64,000 nucleotides of DNA from Locusta migratoria (lineage: Eukaryota > Arthropoda > Insecta > Orthoptera > Acrididae). Below are positions 21,042 through 31,406 of the stretch, piece by piece (within the stretch, counting starts at the first letter, position 1; each line of letters starts with the position of its first letter). A program made the translations under genes and the position numbers. The DNA lies in assembly GCA_026315105.1 (NCBI GenBank), contig CM048750.1, positions 263,305,151 to 263,369,150 of the forward strand, written 5' to 3'. The notes beneath the pieces are model-generated. The model was given only the letters and a program-made list of their open reading frames with translations, did no database searches and had not been told where the DNA came from.

Positions 21042-21979
21042 ACAGCCCCCGCTACCCGTGTAGCCGCTTCCTGCGTGTAGTGGACTCCTGACCTATTCAG
21101 CGGAACCCGGAAACCCACCACCCGATGACGCAAGTCAAGGAATCTGCAGCCTACACCGTCGCAGAACCGTCTGAGCCTCTGATTCAGACCCTCCACTCGG
21201 CTCTGTACCAGAGGTCCACAGTCGGTCCTGTCAACTATGCTGCAGATGGTGAGCTCTGCTTTCATCTTGCAAGCAAGACTGACAGTCTTTACCACTTCAG
21301 TTAGCCGCTCGAAACCTGAGAGGATCTCTTCAGATCCGAAACGACACACATCATTGGTACCGACGTGAGCCACCACCTGCAGTTGGCTGCACCCCGTACC
21401 CTTCATGGCATCCGGGAGGACCCGTTCCACATCTGGAATGACTCCACCCGGTATGCACACGGAGTGCACGTTGGCCTTCTTCCCCTCCTTGGCAGCCATC
21501 TCTCTAAGGGGCTCCATCACCCGCCTAACGTTGGAGCTCCCAACTACAAGTAAACCCACCCTCTGTGAAAGCCCGGATCTTGCAGGCTGGGTAGTGACAG
21601 GGTGAGAGACACCATCCGACTCAGGAACGTCGTCCTGAGCAGACAGCGCCTCAAACCTGTTCGCAAGACGAACCGGGGAGGCCTCACGATCGGTCCCCCG
21701 GAATGTCTTGCGTCTCCTGCCACGCACTGGAGCAACCTCCCACGCAACCACGGGTGGGATGTCTGCCTCACTGCTAGCAGTTTCAGGGCATGTCGCTGCC
21801 GCAGGCCGATCGGTGGAGACGACGGGAGTCCGTTCGGTCCCCACCGCCGGCCAACAACAACGACGCCCATCGATCGCAGCTTCCAACTGTGCAACCGAGG
21901 TTAACACAGCTTGAAGCTGGGAGCGAAGTGTCACCAGCTCAGACTGCATCCGCACACAGCAGTCACAGTCCCTATTCAT
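21011..21979 (-). CDS. LINE-B ORF1 with SGNH esterase-like domain
   Basis: The frame is an intact 322 codons from an ATG. Residues 10-37 look like a coiled coil (MQSELVTLRSQLQAVL), and 80-120 are basic with RLANRFEAL. The C-terminal half is an SGNH/GDSL-type hydrolase fold: block I VVGSSNVRR (nucleophile Ser at 148 or 149), block III HVGTNDV (207-210), and a block V SGVHYT with the catalytic His (300). The Asp usually found three residues before that His is replaced by Ser. ORF1 esterases are a known hallmark of CR1-group LINEs. It probably binds RNA in the RNP. Four residues upstream of the stop overlap ORF2. Confidence 0.85.
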   Translation of the reverse strand: MNRDCDCCVRMQSELVTLRSQLQAVLTSVAQLEAAIDGRRCCWPAVGTERTPVVSTDRPAAATCPETASSEADIPPVVAWEVAPVRGRRRKTFRGTDREASPVRLANRFEALSAQDDVPESDGVSHPVTTQPARSGLSQRVGLLVVGSSNVRRVMEPLREMAAKEGKKANVHSVCIPGGVIPDVERVLPDAMKGTGCSQLQVVAHVGTNDVCRFGSEEILSGFERLTEVVKTVSLACKMKAELTICSIVDRTDCGPLVQSRVEGLNQRLRRFCDGVGCRFLDLRHRVVGFRVPLNRSGVHYTQEAATRVAGAVWRGLGGFLG

Positions 21980-22100
21980 GATTACAGTGCCAACAAAAAC
22001 AAAAACTACAGTCGCGATGCGTTCAAAGGAAAACTAAACTGTTCGTTAGAACGCGGATGTGAATCCAATACGCACGACAGCTCAGTATAACTTTAGAGTA

Positions 22101-22150
22101 GGGTGGAGAGCTGCATCAAACCAGTCTCCGGACTGAAGACCACAACTGAA
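22101..22150 (+). mobile_element. LINE-A copy 2, right end
   Basis: GGGTGGAGAGCTGCATC ... GAAGACCACAAC is the last 47 bp of LINE-A. It continues directly from the break at 18177 once one TAGAGTA copy and the LINE-B are removed. Confidence 0.9.
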
Positions 22151-22169
22151 CTGACTTTTCTGTGAATCT

Positions 22170-22360
22170 GTTAATATGTTTGTAAATCTATCGGACTCAA
22201 CTGCGTGGTTATTAGTCCATAGCTTACAAACTACTTAAACCAAGGTAAACTAACCTAAGGACAACACGAACACACATGCCCGAGGGGGACTAGAACGCCG
22301 CGGCGGATTAGCCGTGCGCACTGGGGCGCCGTGCACTGGTGCGCTCGGCCGTTCGTCGTC
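22170..22360 (-). mobile_element. SINE S1b copy
   Basis: A reverse-oriented copy with the S1b body (TAGCTTACAAACTACTTAAACC ... reading) and a degenerate head carrying the CCCGAGGGGGACT motif in place of the usual B box. It is older than the S1 copies, judging by its mismatches. Confidence 0.7.
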
Positions 22361-22445
22361 GGAATCCCATAAGCTTAACAAACACTTAAACATCTGAGCA
22401 CTCACACGCTTTCATTAAAACAATCGGTCCTTGCAATATCGCTAG

Positions 22446-23975
22446 TCTATCTGTTTATAAAAAAATGGCTGTATGTGTATGATGTTTGTTCCACATCTCC
22501 TCCAAAACAAGTGGTTCGATTTCAGCCAAATTTGCTAAGCAGAGATACGGGTAAAAACGTGTCTGCCAGCCCTGACATACAGGGTGCCCTGCACAACCAG
22601 TGTGTTGTTTGTGAGTAGTAATAGCCTGTCTTATCGCCCTGCTCTCCAAGGCAGTCGATATGCCAGGGGCAAGAAATAGAGACGTTGAGGACAAGATGGA
22701 CAGAGGGAATGAGGAGGAGAAGAAGAAAACAGAGAGAAGAAGAAAGAGAGAAGAAGAAAGAGAGAAGAAGAAAGAGAGAAGAAGAAAGAGAGAAGAAGAA
22801 AGAGAGAAGAAGAAAGAGAGGAGAAGAAAGAGAGGAGAAGAAAGAGAGGAGAAGAAGAAGAGAGGAGAAGAAGGAGAGAAGAAGAAAACAGAGAGAAGAA
22901 GAAAACAGAGAGAAGAAGAAAACAGAGAGAAGAAGAAAACATAGAGAAGAAGAAAACATAGAGAAGAAGAAAACATAGAGAAGAAGAAAACAGAGAGAAG
23001 AAGAAAACATAGAGAAGAAGAAAACAGAGAGAAGAAGAAAGAGAGAAGAAGAAAGAGAGGAGAAGAAGAAGAGAGGAGAAGAAGAGAGGAGAAGAAGAAG
23101 AGAGGAAGAAAACAGAAAGAGGAAGAAAACAGAGAGAGGAAGAAAACAGAGAGAAGAAGAAAACAGAGAGAAGAAGAAAACAGAGAGAAGAAGAAAACAT
23201 AGAGAAGAAGAAAACATAGAGAAGAAGAAAACATAGAGAAGAAGAAAACATAGAGAAGAAGACAGGAAAGGGGGTATGAAGAAATGGCCAGAGACAGAGG
23301 AGGGAAGCAGAAATATAGAGAAAGGCCTGAGTTAAATTGGTGTAAGAAGTTGAGGTGTAGAAGAGGATTGTCAGAGTGAGGAAGGATGGAGAAAGAGTTT
23401 GGGAGAGAGGGAGCAGGGATGGAAAGAGAAAAGGGCGACAAGATGGAGAAACAAGGGGAGGAGATGAAATGAAAGGATAGGAAGAGATGGATACAAAGAT
23501 ATGATGTACAGACAAAGATTTCGGTGCGGGAGAAGGGCATAGAGAGGGGGGAATGAGAAGATGGAGAGAAAAAAGTGGAAAGGAAGAGATATAACTGAGA
23601 CATAGGGAGTAGGTGGAAGTGATAGACAAACATAGAGTGGGTAGGAAGAGATTGACAGAGACAGCAGGGGATGTTGGAAGGAGACATTGGGGAAGAGAAT
23701 GGCAGATAGAGTGGGGAGGGGGAGATGCAGAGAGAAAGAGGAGGGAGGAAAGGGAGAGTTGGAGAGAGAGACAGGGGAGATGGACAGAAGGGGTGAGGTT
23801 GAGATGGTTATAGATTAAGCGAGGATGAGGAGGATGAAGGGATGAGGAAGAGGAAAAGCGTATAGAAAGGTGTAGAATACGTCTGTTTCGTTCTAATATA
23901 AGACTGGGAAAATATATACATGGGCAATGCCGGGTTTCGCAGCATATATAGCTGAAAGAATTAGTAGAGGCAATG
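22446..23975 (+). mobile_element. Helitron-like element with homopurine core
   Basis: The left end TCTATCTGTTTATAAA, followed by a TGTATGTGTATGATGTTTGTTCC stretch, matches the typical 5' end of insect Helitrons. Near 23930 GGGCAATGCCGGGT is the typical 3' subterminal hairpin, here degenerate, and no clean CTRR terminus can be placed. The core is an almost pure GA strand. The left flank base is G, not the A expected for A|T insertion, so the exact end is uncertain. No Rep/helicase is encoded, so it would be non-autonomous. Confidence 0.55.
22685..23275 (+). repeat. Homopurine tandem repeat (16-17-bp monomers)
   Basis: Monomers of type AGAAGAAGAAAGAGAG (16 bp) and AGAAGAAGAAAACAGAG (17 bp) repeat more than 30 times, with AACATAG variants clustered in blocks. 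One strand is almost pure purine. Long frames on the minus strand (poly-Ser/Phe/Leu, 22455-23687) are translations of this repeat and not genes. Confidence 0.92.
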
Positions 23976-23984
23976 TTGCGGCTT

Positions 23985-24998
23985 CTAATTAAATTGTGTG
24001 TTTATGGAATATCTCCCCAATTGTGCGATTGGATTCACGATTTCCTATCAGAAAGGACACAGTTCGTTGTAATTGACGGTAAGTCATCGAGTAAAACTGG
24101 ATATCTGGCGATCCCCAGGGAAGCGTTATAGGTCCCTACTCTTCTTGGTGTTTATGAACGATTTAGGAGACAATCTGAATAGCTCCCTTAGACTGTTCGC
24201 GGATGATGCTGTCTTTTATCTGTTAGTGAAGTCAACAGAGGATCAAAAGCAACTGCAAAGCGATTTAGACAAAATTTCTACATGGTGTGAAAATTGGCAA
24301 TTGACACTAAATAAAGAAAAGTGTGAAGTAATGCACATGACCACTAGAAGAATTCCGCTGAACTTCAATTACGCGATAAATCAGTCAAACCTTAAGGTCG
24401 TAAATTCTACCAGATACCAAGGAGTTCCAATTACGAACAACTTAGACTGGAGAGAAGACATAGAAAATATTGCGGGGAAGGCGAACCAAAGATTACGTTT
24501 CATTGGCAGAACGCTTCGAAGATGCAACAGCTCCAGCAAAGAGACTGCCTAAATCACACTTGTGCGTCCTCTCCTGGAGTACTGTTGCTCATTGTGGGAC
24601 CCTCACCAGGTGGGGCTGACGGAAGATATTGAGAAGGTTCAGAGAAGGGCAGCTCGTTTTATCACGTTACAGGGGGGAAAGCGTCACGGAAATATTGCAC
24701 GATTTCAGGTTGAAATCATTAAAAGAACGACGTTATTCATTGCGGCGTGATCTGTTTGCGAAGTTTCAATCACCGACTTTTATTTCTGAAATTTGAAAAT
24801 ATTTTGCTAGCACCCACCTACTTAGGGAAACATGACGATCCCAATAAAATAAGAGAAATCAGATCGAAAACGGAACGATTTAGGTGTTCTTTCTTCCCGC
24901 GCGCTATTAGAGAATGGAACGGTAGAGAAAAGTTATGAAAGTGGTTAATGAACACTCTGCCAGGCACTTAAATGTGATTTGCAGAGTATCTATGTAGA
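23985..24998 (+). mobile_element. LINE-B copy 2, 5'-truncated
   Basis: This is the 3' third of LINE-B: RT palm to 3' end, finishing TTTGCAGAGTATCTATGTAG. It sits between two copies of the purine-rich segment. The first copy of that segment ends AATTAGTAGAGGCAATGTTG just before it. Confidence 0.88.
24073..24938 (+). pseudogene. LINE-B RT fragment
   Basis: RT blocks in order are FMNDLGDNLNSSLRLFADDAVFYL (FADD intact), KISTWCENWQLTLNKEKCEV, a stop at 24550, YCCSLWDPHQVGLTEDIEK, and a frameshifted C-terminus CSFFPRAIREWNGR. At least two frame breaks lie between 24550 and 24800. Confidence 0.85.
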
Positions 24999-24999
24999 T

Positions 25000-25858
25000 G
25001 TAGCAGAGAGGAGAAGAGACAGAGAGCAGAGAGGAGAAGAGACAGAGAGCAGAGACAGAGAGAAGAAGAAGACAGAGAGAAGAAGATAGGAAAGGGACTA
25101 TGAAGAAATTGCCAGAGATGGGGGAGGAAAGCAGAGATACAGAGGAAGGCCTAAGTTAAATTGGGGTAAGAAGGTGAGGTGTAGGAGAGGATTGCCATAG
25201 AGAGAGAGAGAGAGGGGGAGAGAGAGAGAGAGAGAGTGTAGAGAGAAAGAGTTGAAAAAGAGGGGAGAGGGATGGAGAGAGAAAAGGGCGACAAGATGAT
25301 GGAGAAACAAGGGGAGAAGATTGGATGAAAGGATAGGAAGAGACGGATACATAGAGATGACGTACAGACAAAGATTTCGGTGTAGGAGATGAGCATAGAG
25401 AGAGCGGAATGAGAAGACGGAGAGAAAAAAGTGGAAAGGAAGAGATATAATGGAGAGGGTGAGATGGAACAGAGACATAGGGTGTAGATGGAGGTGATAG
25501 GTAAACATAGAGTGCGCAGGAAGAGATTGACAGAGACAGCAGGGGATGTTGGCAGGAGACATTGGGGAAGGGAATGGCAGATAGAGTGGGGAGGAGTAGA
25601 TGCAGAGAGAAAGAGGACGGAGGAAGGGGGAAAGGGAGAGTTAGAGAGAGAGGGGAGATGGACAGAAGGGTTGAGGTTGAGATGGTTATAGATTAAGGGA
25701 GGATGAGGAAGATGAAGGGATGGGGAAGAAGAAAAGCGTACAGAAAGGTATAGAATACAGCTGTTTCGTTTCTAATATAAGACTGGGAAAATATATACAT
25801 AGGCAATGCCGGGTTTCGCAGCATATATAGCTGAAAGAATTAGTAGAGACAATGTTGT
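25000..25858 (+). repeat. Second copy of the purine-rich Helitron-like segment
   Basis: Sequence from about 25085 matches 23270-23975 throughout in the same orientation (GAAGGCCTAAGTTAAATTGG, TTGACAGAGACAGCAGGGGATG, GGCAATGCCGGGTTTCGCAGC, AATTAGTAGAGACAATGTTG). The copy lacks the Helitron-like left end and most of the 16-17-bp array. It diverges from copy 1 by perhaps a tenth of sites by eye, so the duplication is not very recent. Confidence 0.85.
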
Positions 25859-26740
25859 TTAACGTCTTTTAAATTTATTTCATTTGTTTTTCTATCACGG
25901 TAAAAATTTATACATTTACTGTATTTTAATCTGTCTTTTGGTTTTAGCTTCGCCTCACGTCCTTTAATAACGAGCTACGCCTGTTACGGAATGAAAAATA
26001 GAAAACAATTGGGGAACTGAACGTTGTTCTAATAAACTGCCAGAGCCGTGGACGGTGTTGACGAGCTGACGTGCTCAATACGTTACCACCTCCGAAATAA
26101 GAAGCCCGCTGTCTCGTTTGGCAGTCCTCCGCAGAGAATACAAAAAACTACCTCGCTGCCAACTACACGCCTTTCTTGCGATCGCGGAATACGGATGAGA
26201 CGTCCGCTGCTCGTCAGATGCCAATCAGGGCCGTCGGATTCGGGGACGCGCGACGGTTTTACGACCGGAAGCGAGCGTCGGACACGTCGCCGCACCTGGT
26301 CCCGATTACGTGGGCCGAATAGAATGGCGGAGGGCGCTCAGCCACTCAACTGGAGTGCTCGGGCCCTCCCAGCGCCCTGATTAGGCGAATTTATTAGCAT
26401 GAATCAGCCGGGGTAATTAACCGCGCCGCCTGTTGCAAATTCAGCGGGCGTCTACCGGGCCACGCGGCCCCCGGTAACTCAGCTCAAAGCGACGGCCGTT
26501 TGACCCTGGGGGGCACGGCTTTTAGCGCCTCCCTATCCTGGCACATTAATCACGTGGCCAACGTATCTCACAGGGAGGGCTCCTATTTCTGCTCCCCGCC
26601 AAACAGCCCCAGAGTAACTCGATACACAGAGTGTACCACTCAATGTTTTCAACCCAGGTATCTCTAGAACTACGATAGATGTTGAAAAACGACTTTCACC
26701 ATCATCAACGTATGAAAGTAAATACTATGAGACATTGTAA
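25859..26740. other. CpG-rich island without recognised feature
   Basis: After 150 bp of AT-rich DNA, 26040-26630 is GC- and CpG-rich and matches none of the repeats in the window. It contains TAATTA-type sites amid GC-rich sequence (26390-26430). Frames at 26048-26380 (plus) and 26083-26295 (minus) have no recognised domain. It could be a regulatory element, a conserved non-coding block or an unknown repeat. Confidence 0.4.
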
Positions 26741-26741
26741 A

Positions 26742-27412
26742 ACTTCCAGAATGAAACTTCACTCTGCAGCGGAGTGTGCGCTGATATGAAAGTTCCTGGC
26801 AGATTAAAATTGTGTGCCGGAACCGGGACCCGAACCTGGGACTTTTGCCATTCGCGGACAAGCGCACTACCGACTGTGCTATCCCGACACGACTCACGAT
26901 GCCGCCTCACAACTTTACTTCCGCCAGTACCTCGTCTCCTACTTTCCAAACTTCACAGAAGCTCTCCTGCAAACACGCAAGACTAGCACTCCTGGAAGAG
27001 AGGATATGGTGGAGACATGGCTTAGGCACAGCCTAAGGGATGTTTCCAGAATGAAACTTCACTCTGCAGCGGAGTCACATCTCTACTTCCGCCAGTACCT
27101 CGTCTCTTACTTTTCAAACTTCTCCGCTGCAGAGTGAAGTTTCATTCTGGAAACATCCCTTAGGCTGTGGCTAAGCCATGTCTCCACCATATCCTTTCTT
27201 CCAGGAGTGCTAGTCTTGCGTGTTTGCAGGAGAGCTTCTGTGAAGTTTGGAAAGTAGGAGACGAGGTACTGGCGGAAGTACAGTTGTGAGGCGGCATTGA
27301 AGTCGTGTCGGGATAGCACAGTGGTATAGTGCGCTTGCCCGCGAAAGGCAAAGATCCCAGGTTCGAGTCCCGGATCCGGCACACAATTTTAATCTGCCAG
27401 GAAGTTTCAGTG
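26742..27412. repeat. Large tRNA-like foldback (palindrome)
   Basis: The left arm (about 26744-27075) and right arm (about 27121-27412) are reverse complements over some 290-330 bp, separated by about 45 bp. Each arm holds the tRNA-like unit also seen at 2.5 kb (GGTTCGAGTCCCGG box, GGCAGATTAAAATTGT flank), a CTTCCGCCAGTACCTCGTCTC block and a CAGAATGAAACTTCACTCTG block. The latter is itself present at arm ends, so the arms can pair in more than one register. The mirror-image open frames in the arms are not genes. Confidence 0.88.
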
Positions 27413-27426
27413 TAAAACTTACACAA

Positions 27427-27652
27427 ATATTATTTTCAAAAAAATGTTCAAATGTTTGTAGATCTTATGGGACTTATCTACGGGGTCATCAGTCCCTAAA
27501 CTTACAAACTACTTATGAACTAGCTACTACTAAAAACGCCACAAATATCCATGCCCGAGAGGGGATTCGAACCCCCGACCGTAGTGACCGTGTGGACCGT
27601 GACTGGCGCGCCTCAGTCCTCTCGGCCACCGCGGCCGCCATATTATTTTCAA
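27427..27652 (-). mobile_element. SINE S1 with target-site duplication
   Basis: A full S1 copy (27440-27639) in reverse orientation is flanked by the 13-bp repeat ATATTATTTTCAA at 27427-27439 and 27640-27652. Confidence 0.92.
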
Positions 27653-27674
27653 CACGAACAATTTTTAATGGATA

Positions 27675-28728
27675 ATTGATAATGGAGAAGGCTTTTGACA
27701 ATGTTGATCGGAATAAACTCTTTTCAAGTTCTGAAGTAAGCAGGTGTAAAATATAGGGAGCGTAAGGTTATTTACAACTTGTACAAAAACCAGACAGCGG
27801 TTGTCAGGGTTGAAGGGCATGAAAGGGATGCAGTGGTTGAGAAGAGAGTAAGACAGGGTTGTAGCCTTTCTCCAATGTTATACAATTTGAACATTGAGCA
27901 AGCTATAAAGGAAAGCAAGGAGAAATTTGCAGAAGGAATTAAAGTTCAGGTTGAAGAATGAAAAACATTGCGTTTTGCCGACGACATAGTAATTCTGTCA
28001 GAGACAGCAAAGGATCTGGAAAAGCAATTGAACGGAATGGACAGTGTGATAAAAGGCACATATAATATGAACATTAACAAGACCAAAACTAAGGTAATGG
28101 ATTAGTCTAAGAAAATCAAGCTATGCTGAAGGAATTAGATTAGGTAACGAAACAATAAAGGAGGTAGATGAGTTTTGTTACTTGGGCAGTAAAATAACAA
28201 ATGATGGTCGCAGTACAGAGGATATATAATGCAGAATAGCAATGGGTAGAAAAGCGTTCTTAAAAAAGAGGAATTTGTTAACATCAAATATTAATTTAAG
28301 CCTAAGTAAGTCCTTTCTGAAGGCATTCGTGTGGAGTGTTGCCTTGTTTGGGAGTGAAACACGTACGATAAACAGTGCGGGCAGGAAAAGGATAGACTTT
28401 TGAAATGTGGTGCTACAGAAGAATGCTGAAGATTAGGTGGATGAGTCGCGTAACTAATGAGGAGGTACTGAACAGAACTGGGGAAAAAAACAATTTGTGG
28501 CATACCTTGACTAAAATAAGGGATCGATTGGTAGGACACATTCTTAGACATCAAGGCATTGTAAATTTAGCGTTGGAGGGAAGTGTGTGGGGTAAAAACA
28601 GCAGAGGAAGACCAAGAGATGATACAGTAAGCAGATTCAGACAGGTGTAGGTTGCCTTCCTCAGGATAGGGTATTGTGGAGAGCTGCATCAAACCAGTTT
28701 CCGCACTGAACACCACAACAACAACAAT
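27675..28728 (+). mobile_element. LINE-A copy 3, 5'-truncated and decayed
   Basis: Begins at the EKAFDNVD block of RT and ends with CACCACAACAACAAC. Short frames at 27779-27961 and 28405-28650 retain QTAVVRVEGHERDAVVEKR, QGCSLSPML and CYRRMLKIRW. Frameshifts and stops separate them (for instance at 27959 and 28100). The catalytic FADD box (near 27976) is still readable. Confidence 0.85.
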
Positions 28729-29049
28729 CCATATAATTTCTTACGCAAACAATAGCATGAAACATCAGAAAAAGAATGGCGTTGGTTGAACCGCTGTGCG
28801 TCAGTTACATCAGGAGTACTTCGAAGTTTGCAGTACATGGAGATCGCAGCTGGTTCGTCCCAAGACTCCGGTTGGTTGACTCTTGGGACATGCACTAGAA
28901 GCGCGCTTAGTATTTCAAAAGTCAACTTCGCTTCGCAAATTCTCCAGATGTAATTGATGCATTGCGATACAACCATCGTCATTCTGTTTCTGATTTTTGA
29001 TACTATTGTATGCATAAGAAATAATTAGTTTGTCAGGAAAGCTGCTAGT
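28729..29049. other. No recognisable gene
   Basis: No domain or repeat was recognised between LINE-A copy 3 and LINE-D. Confidence 0.4.
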
Positions 29050-30235
29050 CAATCCTGTGGATGCCTTGAGCAGATGGATGGAATATTTTGAAGAATTGCT
29101 CAATGTAGGTGAAACGTTCAATAATGTGTCAGATTTTCAGGTATAATGGGATAGGAACGACGATGGAAACAGGATTTCATTTGAGGAAGTGGAAAAAATG
29201 GCCAGTAGATTATAGTGCAATAAAGCGGCTGGATGAACGAAATTAAGCCGGAACTCGTCAATTACAGTGGAATACCAGGTCTCAAATGGTTACACAGGAT
29301 AATTGAGAAGGCGTGGGGATCGGGACAGGTTCCGTCTGACTGGACGAAAGCGGTAATCACGCCAATTTTCAAACATGGAAACAGAAAAGATTGTGACAAC
29401 TGTCGAGATATCTCTTTAATTAGCGTTGTAGGCAAAATATTCTGAGGTATTGTTGAAAGCAGAGTGCGAGTATTGGTTGAGGACAAGTTAGATAAAATCA
29501 GTATGGGTTTAGGAATCTTAGAGGCTGTCAGGACCAGATATTTAGCTTACGGCAGGTAATGGAAAAGTGCTGTGAGTGGAACAGGAAATTGTATCCATGT
29601 TTCATAGATCTAGAAAAGACTTATGACCGCGTTCCTAAGAGGAAGCTACTGTGAATTCTACAAGATTATGGTACAGGAGGCAAACTTCTGCAGGCAATTA
29701 CAGGGCTTTACGTAGACTGTTAGAATTCAGTTAGAGTAGATGGCAAATTAAGCTCATGATTCAGGGTAGTTTCAGGGGTAAGACAAGGCTCTAACCTGTT
29801 ACCACTGTTGTTCATACTATTCATGGATCATTTGCTGAAAACACTAGACTGGCAGGGCGGGATTAAAATAGGTGAAAACAAAGTAAGCAGTCTCGTATAT
29901 GTGAATGACTTAGTTGTAATGGCCGATTCAATTGAAAGGTTGAAAACTAATATTACAGAGCTCGATCAGAGGTGCAAGGATTATGATATGATCAACATCT
30001 CCAAAACGAAAGTAATGTCTGTGGGAAAGAGATTTAAACAGATTGATTGCCAAATAGGAGGAACAATGTTAGAACAGGTAAAATTTTTTGAAGTACCTGG
30101 GATGTATTTTCTCACAAGATGGCAACATAGTGAAAGAACTGGAATCGGGGTGCATGAAAGCTAATGCAGTGAGTGCTCAGCTAATAATATTTCAAAAATT
30201 TCTAGCAAGTAATTACCTGTGGAAGATACGTAGTT
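29050..30235 (+). pseudogene. LINE-D endonuclease-RT fragment
   Basis: This non-LTR family differs from LINE-A and LINE-B. Blocks in order are RWMEYFEELLN, the conserved NKAAG linker, VPSDWTKAVITPIFKHGNRKD, DNCRDISLISVVGKIF, a FIDLEKTYDRVP-type first catalytic block near 29600 and GVRQGSNLLPLLFILFMD. The active site reads YVND, not YADD. Five or more frame breaks occur. The layout linker-RT resembles RTE/Jockey-type proteins. Neither end is defined and no tail was recognised after 30235. Confidence 0.75.
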
Positions 30236-30344
30236 GATAGATACTAGATTCAAAGCTAAGGTTGATGACATACTTGAAAAACAATGTAATATATAATCTC
30301 TTAAGTCTGGGAATCACATAGTACGGTAAATTCTGATTAAATAT

Positions 30345-30545
30345 TTCTCCTGTTCAAATGTTTGCAAAGCTTATGGGACTTAACTGCGAGGTCATCAGTC
30401 CCCAAACTTACAAACTACTTATGAACTAACTTATACGAAAGACGGCACAAACATCCATGCTCGAGAAAGGATTCAAACCTCTGACGCGGGAGACCGCGCG
30501 ATCCGCAACGTGGCGCTCCAGACCGCTCCGTTACTCCTGCGGGGC
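30345..30545 (-). mobile_element. SINE S1/S1b copy
   Basis: Reverse-oriented S1 body (CTTATGGGACTTAACTGC ... CAAACTACTTATGAAC) with a tRNA-like head of the S1b type (CGCGGGAGACCGCGCG, then GCTCCGTTACTCCTGCGGGG). No clean target duplication was found. Confidence 0.75.
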
Positions 30546-31363
30546 TTTATTTTTCCTGATTATTATTTCACATTAAGATGATTTTTTATGGTTTTAAGTA
30601 GCAAACAATTTCCTTTTTGGTTTCCTGACACATTTTCGTGCTATACTGTATAAAATGTTTTTAGTTGGATGCTAATTAGGTGTCAGAACGTAGTGCGAAA
30701 CGGAGAAGAGGAACATGGAACGACGCATCCTTTCATAAAAGTCTTCTTCGAACAGATCAGCTCTATTTAGTAAAAAAAAAAGTCCATTCAGAGCCCTAGT
30801 AGTAAGCAGCTGTCGTTTGACGTTTACTCGGTTTCAAAATGGTGTCGAGCACAACGCTTGGGTACAAACAGATCAGAAGTGCCGCCTTTGTTTTCCCTTC
30901 TGGATTCGCTCTGTTCTGTCGCACGAGAATGTATTCTCACGTCATACCCCGAGGTAGACTGGCCTTTGTTTCAATTCGGCAGCATATTTAGCACGCTCTG
31001 AAGAACGAGCAAGTTCATCGAGCACTTCAGGTATACAGTAGGCGAGAGATCTGCAGAACTTGCTGGTCAGGGCACAAATTGTAAGCCATGAAGAGCACCT
31101 TGTGTCGCAGCAGACATGTGAACGTGAATATCCTATTTTCTTACGTTAAAAATATGGTTCGAATTGTTACTCTGAACGATTATAACATATAAATACTATT
31201 TTCAGTCATTATTCTTCCAAAACATGTTATTTTTATGTAATTAAAGCTTAAAATCATTAAATTTGATAACATCTCGTTATTGGCTAAGTTCTGGTAACGT
31301 AAGATGACATTACGGAAACAGAAGCATTATAGCAGTGTCAGTGATGTTGCTAGATTTTGCCTT

Positions 31364-31406
<43 letters not shown>

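Larger units (their letters stand above)
18178..22093 (-). mobile_element. LINE-B, near full-length CR1-type retrotransposon
   Basis: A 3.9-kb element on the minus strand comprises a 5' UTR of about 115 bp, ORF1, an overlapping ORF2 and a 3' end with the hexamer tail (ATGTAG)n. The 7-bp target duplication TAGAGTA lies on both sides (18171-18177, 22094-22100). ORF2 is broken by one internal deletion of about 50-55 bp near 19578, judged against the 41.6-kb copy. The ORF1 esterase domain plus APE endonuclease and RT place it in the CR1/L2 group. Confidence 0.92.

Noticed and set aside
22455..23687. Long minus-strand frames (up to 410 codons) rich in Ser, Phe and Leu
   Set aside because: They translate the GA-rich tandem repeat in several frames at once; length comes from lack of stops in low-complexity DNA.
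26812..27426. Mirror-image frames in the 26.7-27.4 kb palindrome
   Set aside because: They are identical because the arms are inverted copies; they cross tRNA-like units and have no domain.
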